From the NCBI GenBank assembly GCA_018057825.1, contig JAGPCY010000017.1, forward strand, positions 112,661-176,660: a stretch of DNA of 64,000 bases, written 5' to 3'. The notes under the pieces were generated by a model. The model was not told the origin of the DNA, did not search any database, and was given only the letters and a program-made list of their open reading frames with translations. The DNA is from Kofleriaceae bacterium. GTDB taxonomy: Bacteria; Myxococcota_A; Polyangia; Haliangiales; Haliangiaceae. This document shows positions 12,711-21,359 of this stretch, in pieces. Both the position numbers and the translations under genes were made by a program. Each line of letters opens with the position of its first letter. The stretch's first letter is position 1.

Positions 12711-13166
12711 TCACGGCAGCGCGCCCGCCGCGATCCAGCGCTCGACCGCGTCGCGCTTCTCGGCGCACAGGGTCGGCGAGTTGACCGGCATGGTGCCGCT
12801 CGGTGGCAGCGTGCCGGGTCGCTGGCCGAGGGCGACCAGGAGATAGCTGCGGGCGGGATCGCCCGCCACCACCAGCGTCTCGCCCGGCCGCGTCTGCGAC
12901 GGCCGACCGACCAGGTTGCCGCGCGCCTGACCAGCCTCGAGGTTGAGGCCCATCGCGTCGTCGGCGGCGCCCTTGTGGCACGCGCTGAACGCCCCGCAGC
13001 TCGGCTGGAAGACCTTGGCCTCGAGCCAGGCGTAGTCGCTGTGATCGACGGCCTCGCGACAGCTCACCGACAGCCCGGCGTCGACCCCACCGCCCGGATC
13101 GTCGGCGGCACACGCCATCGCGGCGAAGATCGATACGCACGTGATCAAGCGGAGGGCGGATCGCAT
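12711..13166 (-). CDS. Cytochrome c-like lipoprotein with atypical heme motif
   Basis: A 151-residue lipoprotein (MRSALRLITCVSIFAAMAC, lipobox AMAC). The body resembles the cytochrome c-like domains of myxobacterial and planctomycete outer proteins: SCGAFSACHKG, then GTLPPSGTMPVNSPTLCAEKRDAVERWIAAGAL. The usual CxxCH is not formed: the Cys pair is spaced C-x5-CH, so covalent heme attachment is uncertain. The start is set by the signal peptide and a strong sigma-54-like promoter ending 14 nt before it. It is divergent from the pectinacetylesterase-like gene, and both face a shared palindrome. Confidence 0.75.
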   Translation of the reverse strand: MRSALRLITCVSIFAAMACAADDPGGGVDAGLSVSCREAVDHSDYAWLEAKVFQPSCGAFSACHKGAADDAMGLNLEAGQARGNLVGRPSQTRPGETLVVAGDPARSYLLVALGQRPGTLPPSGTMPVNSPTLCAEKRDAVERWIAAGALP

Positions 13167-13179
13167 GCCGCCAAGAACA

Positions 13180-13193
13180 GCAACCACCGTGCC
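13180..13193 (-). promoter_or_regulatory. Sigma-54-like -24/-12 promoter of the 12711-13166 gene
   Basis: On the minus strand GGCACGGTGGTTGC is a close match to the sigma-54 consensus (GGCACG, N4, TTGC), with 10 nt between GG and GC. The last C is 14 nt before the ATG, the same spacing as at 6409 and 13323. Confidence 0.6.
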
Positions 13194-13260
13194 GCCGGCC
13201 GCCGCGCCAAACCGCCGCGCCAGCGTGCTCCGCCGCGGCGGCGTGACCGCCCCACCCGAC

Positions 13261-13284
13261 ACCTGTCTGGTCGACCGGACAGGT
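13261..13284. promoter_or_regulatory. Palindrome, second copy, between divergent sigma-54-like promoters
   Basis: A 24-nt near-perfect inverted repeat with arms ACCTGTC and GACAGGT and a GGTCGACC core, one mismatched pair. It is centred about 75 nt before the predicted rightward transcription start and about 103 nt before the leftward one, typical distances for an enhancer site. The flanking CCCGACACCTGTC is shared with the copy at 6328 in inverted orientation. Confidence 0.55.
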
Positions 13285-13322
13285 CAACGCGCCCAACCGC
13301 CAGGCGCAACGGGGCGCCGCGC

Positions 13323-13336
13323 GGCACGCCGGTTGC
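13323..13336 (+). promoter_or_regulatory. Sigma-54-like -24/-12 promoter of the 13350 gene
   Basis: GGCACGCCGGTTGC matches the sigma-54 consensus at both GGCACG and TTGC with the correct 10-nt gap. The last C is 14 nt before the ATG, so the message would be almost leaderless. Confidence 0.6.
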
Positions 13337-13349
13337 TGTCTTCGCTCCC

Positions 13350-14477
13350 ATGCATCTCTCCGGCCTCCGTCCTCGCGCCGTCGTCCTCGCCGCCCTCATC
13401 GCCCTCGTCGCCACCGCCTGTGGTGCGTCCGATCCCGCCGAGCCCGGGCCCGACGCCGGCGCCAGCGACGGAGCGGTCGCGATCGACGCGACCACCGCCG
13501 ACGCTCCGCCGAGCGCCGAGCCGATCGTCGCGCCGCCCGACACCTGGACCTTCATCCCGATCGAGGGCGCGCGCTGCGCTCAGGGCGGTGCGACCGGCAT
13601 CATCGTGCGCCTGCGGCCGGGGAGCCGCGACCTCCTCCTGTACTTCGAGGGCGGCGGCTCGTGCAGCGACGCCGAGACCTGCTGGCTCGATCCGACCGCG
13701 GCCAACGTCACCGGCTACGGCGCGGCCGAGGCCGCCGCCGAGTCCAAGCTGCGGAGCTACTCCCTGTTCCAGCCTGACGCCGCGTCGGGCAACCCCTTCG
13801 CGACGATGAACATGGTCATGATCCCGTACTGCACCGGCGACGCCCACGCCGGCGACGCGGTGGTCGAGATGATGGTCGGGAGCGTGGCGCGCCCGACCTA
13901 CTTCGTCGGCGCGAAGAACGCCGCGTTGGCCCTGGCCCGCCTGGGCGCGACGTTCCCCGATCTCGATCGCGTGTTCCTCGCCGGGACCAGCGCGGGCGGC
14001 GGCGGCGCGACCTTTCAGTACCGCGCGGTCCGCGACACCTTCGCGACCACCGTCCACTCGGTGATCGACTCGACGCCGGGCTTTCCCAACCCAGCCGATG
14101 CCGACAAGTGGACGCTGTGGGGCGTGACCCCGCCGTGCCCGACCTGCACCACGTTCCCGGCGGTTCGCGCCTACAACCGCAGCCTCGATCCAGCCTCTCG
14201 CTACGGCTTCTTGTCGTTCGCGTTCGATCCCACCACCGCCGACGGCCGCACCGTCGACGAGTTCACCGCGCTCCTCGACGAGCTGCGCGCGACCTTGGCC
14301 GCCGATCCCAACGCCCGCAGCTTCGTCGCCGACAACCGCGCCTACGACTGCCGCACGGTGTCGTGTCACGTGATCACGACCAAGAATCGCCCTGACTCCC
14401 TGCGCGACGCCTACCTGGCGTGGCTGCGCGCGATGGTCAGCGGCACCGGCTGGGTCGACACCACCTTCACGCCGTGA
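13350..14477 (+). CDS. Pectinacetylesterase/Notum-family lipoprotein hydrolase
   Basis: A 375-residue lipoprotein (signal peptide ending ALVATAC) with an alpha/beta-hydrolase of the pectinacetylesterase family. Visible family features: LLLYFEGGGSCSDAETCW (oxyanion region), nucleophile Ser in LAGTSAGGGGATFQY, a following STPGF, and a late His in CHVITTKN that may complete the triad. These enzymes remove acetyl or acyl groups from extracellular polymers; the substrate here is unknown. The gene follows a strong sigma-54-like promoter and is convergent with the HTTM gene, overlapping its 3' end by 11 nt. Confidence 0.82.
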   Translation: MHLSGLRPRAVVLAALIALVATACGASDPAEPGPDAGASDGAVAIDATTADAPPSAEPIVAPPDTWTFIPIEGARCAQGGATGIIVRLRPGSRDLLLYFEGGGSCSDAETCWLDPTAANVTGYGAAEAAAESKLRSYSLFQPDAASGNPFATMNMVMIPYCTGDAHAGDAVVEMMVGSVARPTYFVGAKNAALALARLGATFPDLDRVFLAGTSAGGGGATFQYRAVRDTFATTVHSVIDSTPGFPNPADADKWTLWGVTPPCPTCTTFPAVRAYNRSLDPASRYGFLSFAFDPTTADGRTVDEFTALLDELRATLAADPNARSFVADNRAYDCRTVSCHVITTKNRPDSLRDAYLAWLRAMVSGTGWVDTTFTP

Positions 14478-15375
14478 CCCGGCCCCGTCGCTCGCGCCAC
14501 CGCCGCCAGCGCCCGTGGACCCAGGCCAGCGGTCGCTCGCAGCGAAACAGCGGCGCGTAGGCCAACCCGACCAGCGGGTACGGAAACACGATCGCCATCA
14601 GCACGACCACGCCGAGGTGGAAGCCCCACGCGGCGATCGCCCAGACCGCGGCCAACCGCCGATGGAACAGCGCCAGCGGCGCGCCGACCTCGACCACCAC
14701 CGTCGCGATCGCCAGCCCGCGCAGGAGCCAGCCGTGCTCGAGGAAGACCGCCGCCACCGGGCTCATCGGCGAGCCCGACAGGTGCTTGCGCAGGTTGTCG
14801 ATCGCGATCTGCTCGGCCAGGGCGTCGCCGTCGGTCCAGGCCCAGCCGCCGAGCCGCAGCTTGGCGAGGCCGGCGATCAGGTAGGTCGTGACCGTGATCG
14901 CCGCCATCAGCCGCAGCGGCCAGCCGTAGCGCTCGTCGGGCCCGGCCGCGCCCGGCCCACCGCCGACCCGCCAAGCGTCGGCGGCCGGCGCGACCGCCAG
15001 CACGATCGCGTGGAGGACCAGGAGGTTCTCGGTGTGGAACGGCATGCTCCACGAGTTGCGGTAGGTGAGCGCGGCCAGGAGCACCAGCGCGAACAGCGGC
15101 GCGATCACCCGGTAGGCCCAGCCCAGCGTGAACGGCACCGCCAGCGCGATCGCCGCGCCGACCAGCGCTAGCCGCCCGCCCCGCGACAGCGGCTCGTCGA
15201 GGAAGCCCAGCGGCCCCAGCGGGTGGAAGTCGCGGCGCGCGAACTGACCGTCGCCCAGCCACAGCGGGAGCTGCACGACCAGATAGATCAACGCAAAGCC
15301 GCCGACCAGGATGCGCATCGCCGCCAGGCGCTCGGCCGGCGCCGGCGCGAACCACGCGTCGAGCAGGCGCTTCAC
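14467..15375 (-). CDS. HTTM-domain integral membrane protein
   Basis: A 302-residue multi-helix protein of the HTTM (vitamin K-dependent carboxylase-like) superfamily. Family features include an N-terminal LLDAWFAPAPAERLAAMRIL, the TYRNSWSMPFHTENLL segment, TYLIAGLAKLRLGGWAW and a C-terminal cluster of helices. Biochemical roles of bacterial HTTM proteins are mostly unknown. The GTG start overlaps the upstream gene's stop (GTGA), so the two are coupled. It is the last gene of the leftward run that includes the DUF2330 array. Confidence 0.8.
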   Translation of the reverse strand: MKRLLDAWFAPAPAERLAAMRILVGGFALIYLVVQLPLWLGDGQFARRDFHPLGPLGFLDEPLSRGGRLALVGAAIALAVPFTLGWAYRVIAPLFALVLLAALTYRNSWSMPFHTENLLVLHAIVLAVAPAADAWRVGGGPGAAGPDERYGWPLRLMAAITVTTYLIAGLAKLRLGGWAWTDGDALAEQIAIDNLRKHLSGSPMSPVAAVFLEHGWLLRGLAIATVVVEVGAPLALFHRRLAAVWAIAAWGFHLGVVVLMAIVFPYPLVGLAYAPLFRCERPLAWVHGRWRRWRERRGRVTA

Positions 15376-15818
15376 CGCGCCTCCAGCGGGCACCGCGCCA
15401 CCACCCGCTCGCTGCCGCGCTCGCCACGCACCAGGTACGCGATCGCGCGGTGGTCGCCGGCGATCACCTGGACCTCGGTCAGACCGCGGTAGCGCGCCCG
15501 CCCGACCAGCCCGGCCGCGACCCGTCGACACAGCGCCGGCGCCTCGCCGCGGGCGACCGCGCGCTGGACCGTGATGATCGTCTGCATCACCTCGGGGCTG
15601 GCGACCAAGGCCGGCGGGACGTGGCGGCGCCGACCGTCGGGCCCGGTCGCGATCACGTAGGCCATGCGCAGCCGGGCGTCGGGCCGCGGGGTCGCGAACA
15701 TCGGGTAGGTCGACAGCGGGAAGCTGTCGCCGCGCAGCGGATCGCGGCCGAGCGGCCACGCGACCGCCGCCAGCATCGCCAGCGACACCGCGAGACCCCA
15801 GGCGCGGGTGACGGTCAC
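15372..15818 (-). CDS. Small exported/membrane-anchored protein paired with HTTM gene
   Basis: A 148-residue protein with one N-terminal hydrophobic segment (TRAWGLAVSLAMLAAVAWPLG) followed by a soluble domain containing GDSFPLSTYPMFATPRPD. I recall such short proteins next to HTTM genes but cannot name a family. It starts with GTG, 26 nt after the pentaheme cytochrome gene's stop, and overlaps the HTTM start by 4 nt, so the two products probably work together in the membrane. Confidence 0.65.
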   Translation of the reverse strand: MTVTRAWGLAVSLAMLAAVAWPLGRDPLRGDSFPLSTYPMFATPRPDARLRMAYVIATGPDGRRRHVPPALVASPEVMQTIITVQRAVARGEAPALCRRVAAGLVGRARYRGLTEVQVIAGDHRAIAYLVRGERGSERVVARCPLEAR

Positions 15819-15844
15819 CGGGCGGTTGTACTACCGTGCCGGGG

Positions 15845-18064
15845 TCAACGCGCCAGGGTCAACGCGTGCGTGTGGCCGAACTCGCGCTCCCGCGCGCACA
15901 CCGGATCCGCGGCCGCGCACGCCATGCGGAGCTGCGCGGCGGCGTCGGGGGCGCGGAACCGATCGTACGCGGTCAGGGCCTGGGCCGCGAGGTCGCTGCC
16001 CGGCATGAGCTTGGCCAGCGCGGTGGCCTGGCTGCGCAGCAGATCGGGATCGCGGGGCGACAGCGCCAGCCCGCGCTTGGCCGCCGCCAGCGCGCCGTGA
16101 TCGTCGGCCAGGCTGCCGCGGACCCGGGCCAGCATGATCCAGCCGAAGACGTTGGCCGGGGCCTTGTCGGTCCAGGCCCGCGCGAACGGCTCGGCCTCGG
16201 CCCATCGCCAGACCCGGGCCAGGGCCTCGGCGGCGTAGGCGTCGAGGGCGGCCGGCCCGGGCGCCGGCAGGAGCGCGCGCGCGCGGGCGATCAGGGCCAG
16301 CGCGTCGTCGGCCCGGCCCTGCTTGCCGGCGACGCTGGCGAGCTGGACCAGGATCATCGCCCGCGGCCGATCGCCGTCGGGGCCGGCCGGGGTCACGGTC
16401 AGCGCGTGCTCGAGGACGCCGCGGGCCTCGTCGAGCCGCTCGCCGATCACCTGGGTGAGCGCCATGCCGTGCTCGTAGCTGCGCTCCCAGGCCGCGCGGG
16501 TCGACGGCGTCGCCCGCGCCGCCGCGCCGTCGCCGAGCCACACCGTGGTCGCGGCGATCTCGGTGATCGGCTGCGGCGCGCACGGATCGACGACCATGTC
16601 GCGCAGCGCCAGGGCCTGGCGCAGGAACGCCGCGCCGTCGGGGCGCCGGGCTGCCTCGCAGGTCACGCGCTGATGCTCGAGCCCACGGGTGCGATGGCGC
16701 AGCCGGGCCCGGACCTCGAGGGGCAGCGCGACCTTGGTCGGCACCACCATCGCGTAGCGGATCGCCGCGGCGTCGCGCGCCGCGATCGAGTGGTTAGCCA
16801 CGACCGCGCGGAACGCGAAGAGCTGGTGTTGCTCGATCCGCCGGCCGTGCTCGTCGACCGGGTAGGCCCGCAGCACGTGGGCCTCGGTGTCGGTCGGATC
16901 GTCGGCGTGGCGCAGGCCGCTGCCCGCGACCAGGCGCCCGCGGGCGTCGCGCACCTCGACCTCGACCCAGGTGTCCTGCATGTCGGTGACGCCGCCGGGG
17001 AAGCGATGGCCAGTGGTCAGGTTGCGGAGGACGACGTCGAGGGCCAGGCGCTTGCCCGGCACCACCGGGGCGCCGTCGGCCGGCAGGTGCCAGCGCCCGC
17101 CCAGGGTGACCGGCCCGCCGCCCGCGGCGTCGGCCGGCACGATCGCCGCCGCGACGTCGATCGACGCGGTGCCGACCAGCATCTCGCGGATGCGCGCGAG
17201 CTGCACCGGATCGCGCCGCATGGCCGCCATCCAGGTGTGGCCGCCGGCGAAGGTGTGAGCGCGCGCCTTGCCGTCGCCGCTGTAGTCGTCCTCGCCGACC
17301 GCGACCTCGGGCATGTGGCACGAGATACAGCCCTGCTTGTCGACCTTGTCGACGCGGCCGGCGCCGGCGCCGTTCCACGCCGAGCTGCGCCACGCGGTCG
17401 GCTCGTCGATGCCGCTCAGGTGGATCGGCAGGCCGAGGTCGGGCGACAGGAAGCCGCGGTGACAGGTCACGCACAGCTCGTCGCCTAGCGGCTTGACGTC
17501 GACCGCGCGCCGATGGGCCTCGACCGAGGCCGGATCGTCGACGTTCGGGGTCGGCAGCTCGCCGGCGGCCAGGACGAAGCTGGCGTTGCCGTCGGTGGTC
17601 GGGGCGCTCGCGGCGTGGCACACCCGGCACGACACGCCGGTGTGAGCGCGCAGATCATCGGCGGCGACCTCGTCGCGCATGGCGCCGTCGATCTCGAGCG
17701 GCAGGTCGTGACAGCCGCCGCAGTGCTGGCTCTCGACCTTGCCGTGCTGGGCGCGGAAGACCTCGATGTTGCCGCGGTAGATCGGGTTGGCGAAGGACGC
17801 GAAGGAGTGGATGCTCGACTGCCACTGCGCGGTGACGTCGGCGTGACAGGTCGCGCAGGTGTCGACGTCCGCCAACGACTCGCCGGGTTGCCGGGCGCCC
17901 GGCCCGATCGTCACCAGCGACGGCGACCACGGCCCCGGGGCCCGCGGCAGGAGGGCCTCGATCGGCGGCGGCGCGCTCGGCCGGGTCGCCGGCGGCACGA
18001 CCGCGGGGCGCTCACCGCCACAGGCCGCGATGGCCACGAACACGAGCGGGACCGCGGCGCGCAT
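15845..18064 (-). CDS. Pentaheme c-type cytochrome lipoprotein with C-terminal TPR-like region
   Basis: A 739-residue lipoprotein (lipobox IAAC, Cys15). Five CxxCH heme sites are visible: CATCH (70), CGGCH (115), CRVCH (146), CVTCH (198), CISCH (246), in a cytochrome c554-like arrangement. A beta-rich middle part follows (GKRLALDVVLRNLTTGHRFPGG), then a helical region about residues 530-720 that looks like TPR repeats (WAEAEPFARAWTDKAPAN). Expected to carry electrons in the periplasm or on the outer surface. It starts 6 nt after the stop of the last DUF2330 gene with a GGAG ribosome site, so it belongs to that operon. Confidence 0.85.
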   Translation of the reverse strand: MRAAVPLVFVAIAACGGERPAVVPPATRPSAPPPIEALLPRAPGPWSPSLVTIGPGARQPGESLADVDTCATCHADVTAQWQSSIHSFASFANPIYRGNIEVFRAQHGKVESQHCGGCHDLPLEIDGAMRDEVAADDLRAHTGVSCRVCHAASAPTTDGNASFVLAAGELPTPNVDDPASVEAHRRAVDVKPLGDELCVTCHRGFLSPDLGLPIHLSGIDEPTAWRSSAWNGAGAGRVDKVDKQGCISCHMPEVAVGEDDYSGDGKARAHTFAGGHTWMAAMRRDPVQLARIREMLVGTASIDVAAAIVPADAAGGGPVTLGGRWHLPADGAPVVPGKRLALDVVLRNLTTGHRFPGGVTDMQDTWVEVEVRDARGRLVAGSGLRHADDPTDTEAHVLRAYPVDEHGRRIEQHQLFAFRAVVANHSIAARDAAAIRYAMVVPTKVALPLEVRARLRHRTRGLEHQRVTCEAARRPDGAAFLRQALALRDMVVDPCAPQPITEIAATTVWLGDGAAARATPSTRAAWERSYEHGMALTQVIGERLDEARGVLEHALTVTPAGPDGDRPRAMILVQLASVAGKQGRADDALALIARARALLPAPGPAALDAYAAEALARVWRWAEAEPFARAWTDKAPANVFGWIMLARVRGSLADDHGALAAAKRGLALSPRDPDLLRSQATALAKLMPGSDLAAQALTAYDRFRAPDAAAQLRMACAAADPVCAREREFGHTHALTLAR

Positions 18065-18070
18065 GGGCGG

Positions 18071-19645
18071 TCAGCTCCGCCGCCGGCGCCGAAGGCCGAT
18101 CGCCGCCAGGCCGACCGCGGCCAGGGCGCCCAGCTCGCCGGCGCCACCGGTCGAGCAACCGGCCGCGTGGTACAGCGACGTCGCCGCCGCCGGGGCCTTG
18201 CCGGGCGTGGTCGCCGAGCCGGGGGCCGGCGCGGGCGCGAGCTTGGGCTTGGGCTTGCGCCGCTTGTACGCGCGGACGCCGATCTCGGGCGCCGAGGTGA
18301 TCAACATGCGCGGCAGGTTGGCCTTGCGGGGCGCGAAGGCGGTGCCGGTGCCAGCCATCGCGAGCTGCTGCCGCCCGTTGGGCGGACCGCCCCAGCGACC
18401 GCGGATCGGGTTGGCGCACTGCATCGGTCCGGTCCACCAGTGGCGGATCGCGTAGCGGGCCTGGAAGTTGTTGACCGACGACGGGCTGGCGCGCTCCTCG
18501 AGCTTCCCGCCGTTACGGAACTCGCGCCCGCCGACGATCGGCGCCGCCTGCTTGAACACCAGGTCCTCGGTGAGGTCCTTGCCGTACCGAGCGTGGAGCC
18601 GCGTCAAGACGAAGTCCCAGCCGTTGTAGCGGCTGGGCGACGCCACCGAGCCCTCGAGGACATCGGCGCCCAGGAGCTGGAAGTCGTTGCCGCCGAGGTT
18701 CGGCCCCGGGCACGGATCGCAGGTCGAGGCCGCCCAGGCGTACTCGGTCACCACCGCGCCGGGGTTCTTGGCGATCGTCCGGTCGAACAGCGCCGCGTAG
18801 AACGTGCCGAACGAGGTCCGCACCGAGTCGCGCACGTCGAGGTTGGTCGGGATCGTGACGTTCTTGTAGTTCGCGACCTCGTAGCGCTGATTGGGCGCGA
18901 GGATCGACACGATCAGATCTTGCGTCCCGCTCGAGTTGGCCAGCCCGAGCCGGATCGGCAGGTTGAACTCGTCGCTGTCGTAGTGGAAGCGCAGGGGCGA
19001 GAGGTCGGCGCGACCGTCGGTGAAGCGAACCTTCTTGGGGTCGACCTTGGCGACGAAGAACTTGAGGCCGCTCTCGACGTAGGGCCGCAGGAACGGCTCG
19101 GCGCCCTTGGGGATCTGGTAGTTCTCCTGGCGCAGCCAGGTGTCGAGCCCCGTCGAGTCCCGGGCCGACAGGATCACGATCTGATACTCGCCGACCTCGA
19201 ACTTGGCCTCGATCGTCACGCCGAGATCCGCCGTGGACTCGTCCCGCATCGCGCCGGCCGCCACCCGCGGCGCCATCTTGCGCCTCGGCCGATCGAACTC
19301 CTCCCAGTCGCGCCCGCACGGATCCTGCTCCCAGTACTCGACCAGGCGCGGCGCGCCCATGGTGTCGACGCGCTGGAAGACCTCCTTGGGCAGGGTCTTC
19401 ACGTCGGCCTCTTGCAGCACCGTCGGCACCGGGATGACCATCGCGAAGGCCTCGGGCGGCCCCTTGTAGTTGTTCTGCATCGACAGGACGGTGCGGGTGC
19501 CCTTGCGCATCAACACGACCTGGGTCGCGTCGTTGAACATCTCCGACCCGGCTCCATTGATGTAGAAGCCACAGAAGGCGTGGGCCGCGCGGGGCGCCGT
19601 GAGGACGGCGACCAGGGCGGCGGCGGCGAGGGCAGTGCGGCGCAT
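18071..19645 (-). CDS. DUF2330 surface protein, paralog 1 (most downstream)
   Basis: A 524-residue DUF2330 protein: signal peptide ending RAAHA, then FCGFYINGAGSEMFNDATQVV, a core domain, and a MYXO-CTERM-like tail (AAGCSTGG, helix, RRRRR) expected to be cut and anchored at the cell surface. Function of the family is unknown. Residues about 111-140 (GRDWEEFDRPRRKMAPRV...) are unlike the other paralogs, as is its Lys/Pro-rich linker. It is one of the two diverged members. AAAGGAG lies 5 nt before the ATG, which fixes the start. Only 10 nt separate it from paralog 2; the cytochrome gene follows. Confidence 0.88.
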   Translation of the reverse strand: MRRTALAAAALVAVLTAPRAAHAFCGFYINGAGSEMFNDATQVVLMRKGTRTVLSMQNNYKGPPEAFAMVIPVPTVLQEADVKTLPKEVFQRVDTMGAPRLVEYWEQDPCGRDWEEFDRPRRKMAPRVAAGAMRDESTADLGVTIEAKFEVGEYQIVILSARDSTGLDTWLRQENYQIPKGAEPFLRPYVESGLKFFVAKVDPKKVRFTDGRADLSPLRFHYDSDEFNLPIRLGLANSSGTQDLIVSILAPNQRYEVANYKNVTIPTNLDVRDSVRTSFGTFYAALFDRTIAKNPGAVVTEYAWAASTCDPCPGPNLGGNDFQLLGADVLEGSVASPSRYNGWDFVLTRLHARYGKDLTEDLVFKQAAPIVGGREFRNGGKLEERASPSSVNNFQARYAIRHWWTGPMQCANPIRGRWGGPPNGRQQLAMAGTGTAFAPRKANLPRMLITSAPEIGVRAYKRRKPKPKLAPAPAPGSATTPGKAPAAATSLYHAAGCSTGGAGELGALAAVGLAAIGLRRRRRS

Positions 19646-19655
19646 GCGAGCTCCT

Positions 19656-21260
19656 TTAGCGGCGAGGACGGCGGCGGCGGACGATCGTAGCCAGGATCGC
19701 GCCCCCGAGACCCAGCCCGACGGCGGAATCCGTCGTGCCGGTCTCACACCCACACCCGCTCTTCTTTGCGGAAGGTTGGGCCGGAGGCGCAGCGGCCGGG
19801 GTCGGGGCTGGGGATTGTGACGATCCAGCCGGCGGTTGGGTCTGGGGAATCGTCGCCGGGGCGCTCGCCATCGTCACCTCGAGCTCCGGGATGTCCTGAC
19901 GCACCAGCTCGGGCAGCTTGGCCTCTCCCCGCTTGGCGAAGGCCAGGTCCAGGGCCGGCTTCACGCCGCCGCCGGTCACGCCGCTCGGCGGACCGCCCCA
20001 GCGCCCGCGGATCGGCTTTGCGCACTGGATCGGCCCGGTCCACTCGTGGCGGATCGCGTACCGCGCCTGGAAGTTGTTGATCGAGTCCGGCCGCGACCGC
20101 TCCTCGAGCTTGCCGTTGGCGACGACGTGCTCGCGGCCGCCGACGATCGGGTCCGCGGCCTTGAAGACCAGGTCCTCGGTCACGGTCTTGCCGTACCGCG
20201 CGTGGAGCCGGGTCAAGACGAACCCCATGGCGTTGCCGGCGAAGGGCTTGGCCACGCCCTTCTCCCCGCCCAGCACGTCGAGCCCGAGCGTCGACAGCTC
20301 GCCCATCGCGATCACCGGCCCCGGACATGGATCGCAGTTGGTCGCCTGCCACGCGTACTCGGTCACCACCGCCCCCGGGTTCTTCTCGATCGTCCGGTCG
20401 AACAACGCCGCGTAGAACTCGCCGAACCTGTCCTTCACCGCGTCCTTCACGTCGAGGTTGGTCGGGATCGTGACGTTTTTGTAGTTCGCCACCTCGTAGC
20501 GCTGCCCCGGCGCAAGGATCGACACGATCAGATCCTGCGTTCCGCTCGAGTTCGCCAGCCCCAGCCGGATCGGCAGGTTGAAGGTCTCGCTGTCGTAGTG
20601 GAACCGCAGCGGCGACAGCGCCGCCCGGCCGTCCTCGAACTTCACCTTCGTCGGGTCGACCTTGGCGACGAAGAACTTCATCCCCTCCTCGACGTACGGC
20701 CGCAGGAAGGGCTCGGCCCCCGGCGGGATCTGGTACTTCTCCGCCCGCAGCCAGCCGTCGAGGCCGGCGGCGTCCTTGGCCGACAGGATCGCGATCTGGT
20801 ACTCGCCGACCGTGAACTGGGCCTCGATCGTGACGCCGAAGTCGTCGCGGTCGCTGCTCTCGCGGGTCCGGGCTGCGCCGAGCTGCGCCCGGCCGGTGCC
20901 GAAGCCCCCCTTGTACTCCAGCTCCGGCGCACACGGGTCCTCCTCCCAGTACTCGACCAGGCGCGGCGCGCCCATCTGGTCGACGTGGGCGAAGACCTCC
21001 TTGGGCAGGGTCTTCACGTCGGCCTCTTGCAAGACCGTCGGCACCGGGATCACCAGCGCGAAGGCCTCCGGCGCTCCCTTGTAGTTGTTCTGCATCGACA
21101 AGACCGTCCGCGTCCCCGCCCGCATCAGCACCACCTGGGTGGCGTCGTTGAACATCTCCGACCCCGCCCCGTTCACGTAGAACCCGCAGAACGCCTCGGC
21201 CCGCGGCGCCGCTACCAGGAGCGAACCCACGGCCATCGTCATCGCGATCATCATGCGCAT
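19656..21260 (-). CDS. DUF2330 surface protein, paralog 2
   Basis: A 534-residue member of the tandem family. Signal peptide (MRMMIAMTMAVGSLLVAAPRAEA), FCGFYVNGAGSEMF, core with conserved TNCDPCPGP and WTGPIQC, and a Cys-rich MYXO-CTERM-like end (GCGCETG, helix, RRRRPRR). The core is nearly identical to paralogs 3-6. The hypervariable cassette after EEDPC (about residue 110) reads APELEYKGGFGTGRAQ... and its linker is Pro/Gln-rich (IPQTQPPAGSSQSP). A GGAG site precedes the ATG. Function unknown. Confidence 0.88.
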   Translation of the reverse strand: MRMMIAMTMAVGSLLVAAPRAEAFCGFYVNGAGSEMFNDATQVVLMRAGTRTVLSMQNNYKGAPEAFALVIPVPTVLQEADVKTLPKEVFAHVDQMGAPRLVEYWEEDPCAPELEYKGGFGTGRAQLGAARTRESSDRDDFGVTIEAQFTVGEYQIAILSAKDAAGLDGWLRAEKYQIPPGAEPFLRPYVEEGMKFFVAKVDPTKVKFEDGRAALSPLRFHYDSETFNLPIRLGLANSSGTQDLIVSILAPGQRYEVANYKNVTIPTNLDVKDAVKDRFGEFYAALFDRTIEKNPGAVVTEYAWQATNCDPCPGPVIAMGELSTLGLDVLGGEKGVAKPFAGNAMGFVLTRLHARYGKTVTEDLVFKAADPIVGGREHVVANGKLEERSRPDSINNFQARYAIRHEWTGPIQCAKPIRGRWGGPPSGVTGGGVKPALDLAFAKRGEAKLPELVRQDIPELEVTMASAPATIPQTQPPAGSSQSPAPTPAAAPPAQPSAKKSGCGCETGTTDSAVGLGLGGAILATIVRRRRPRR

Positions 21261-21359
21261 CGTCGGTTCTCCTCGCCGGAGGACCGCCGGGCTGGCGGCC
21301 GGAGCCCGGTCGTCTCAGGGCATTGTCATCGAGCGCGGCCGCGGTGTCGCGCCCCGCGG

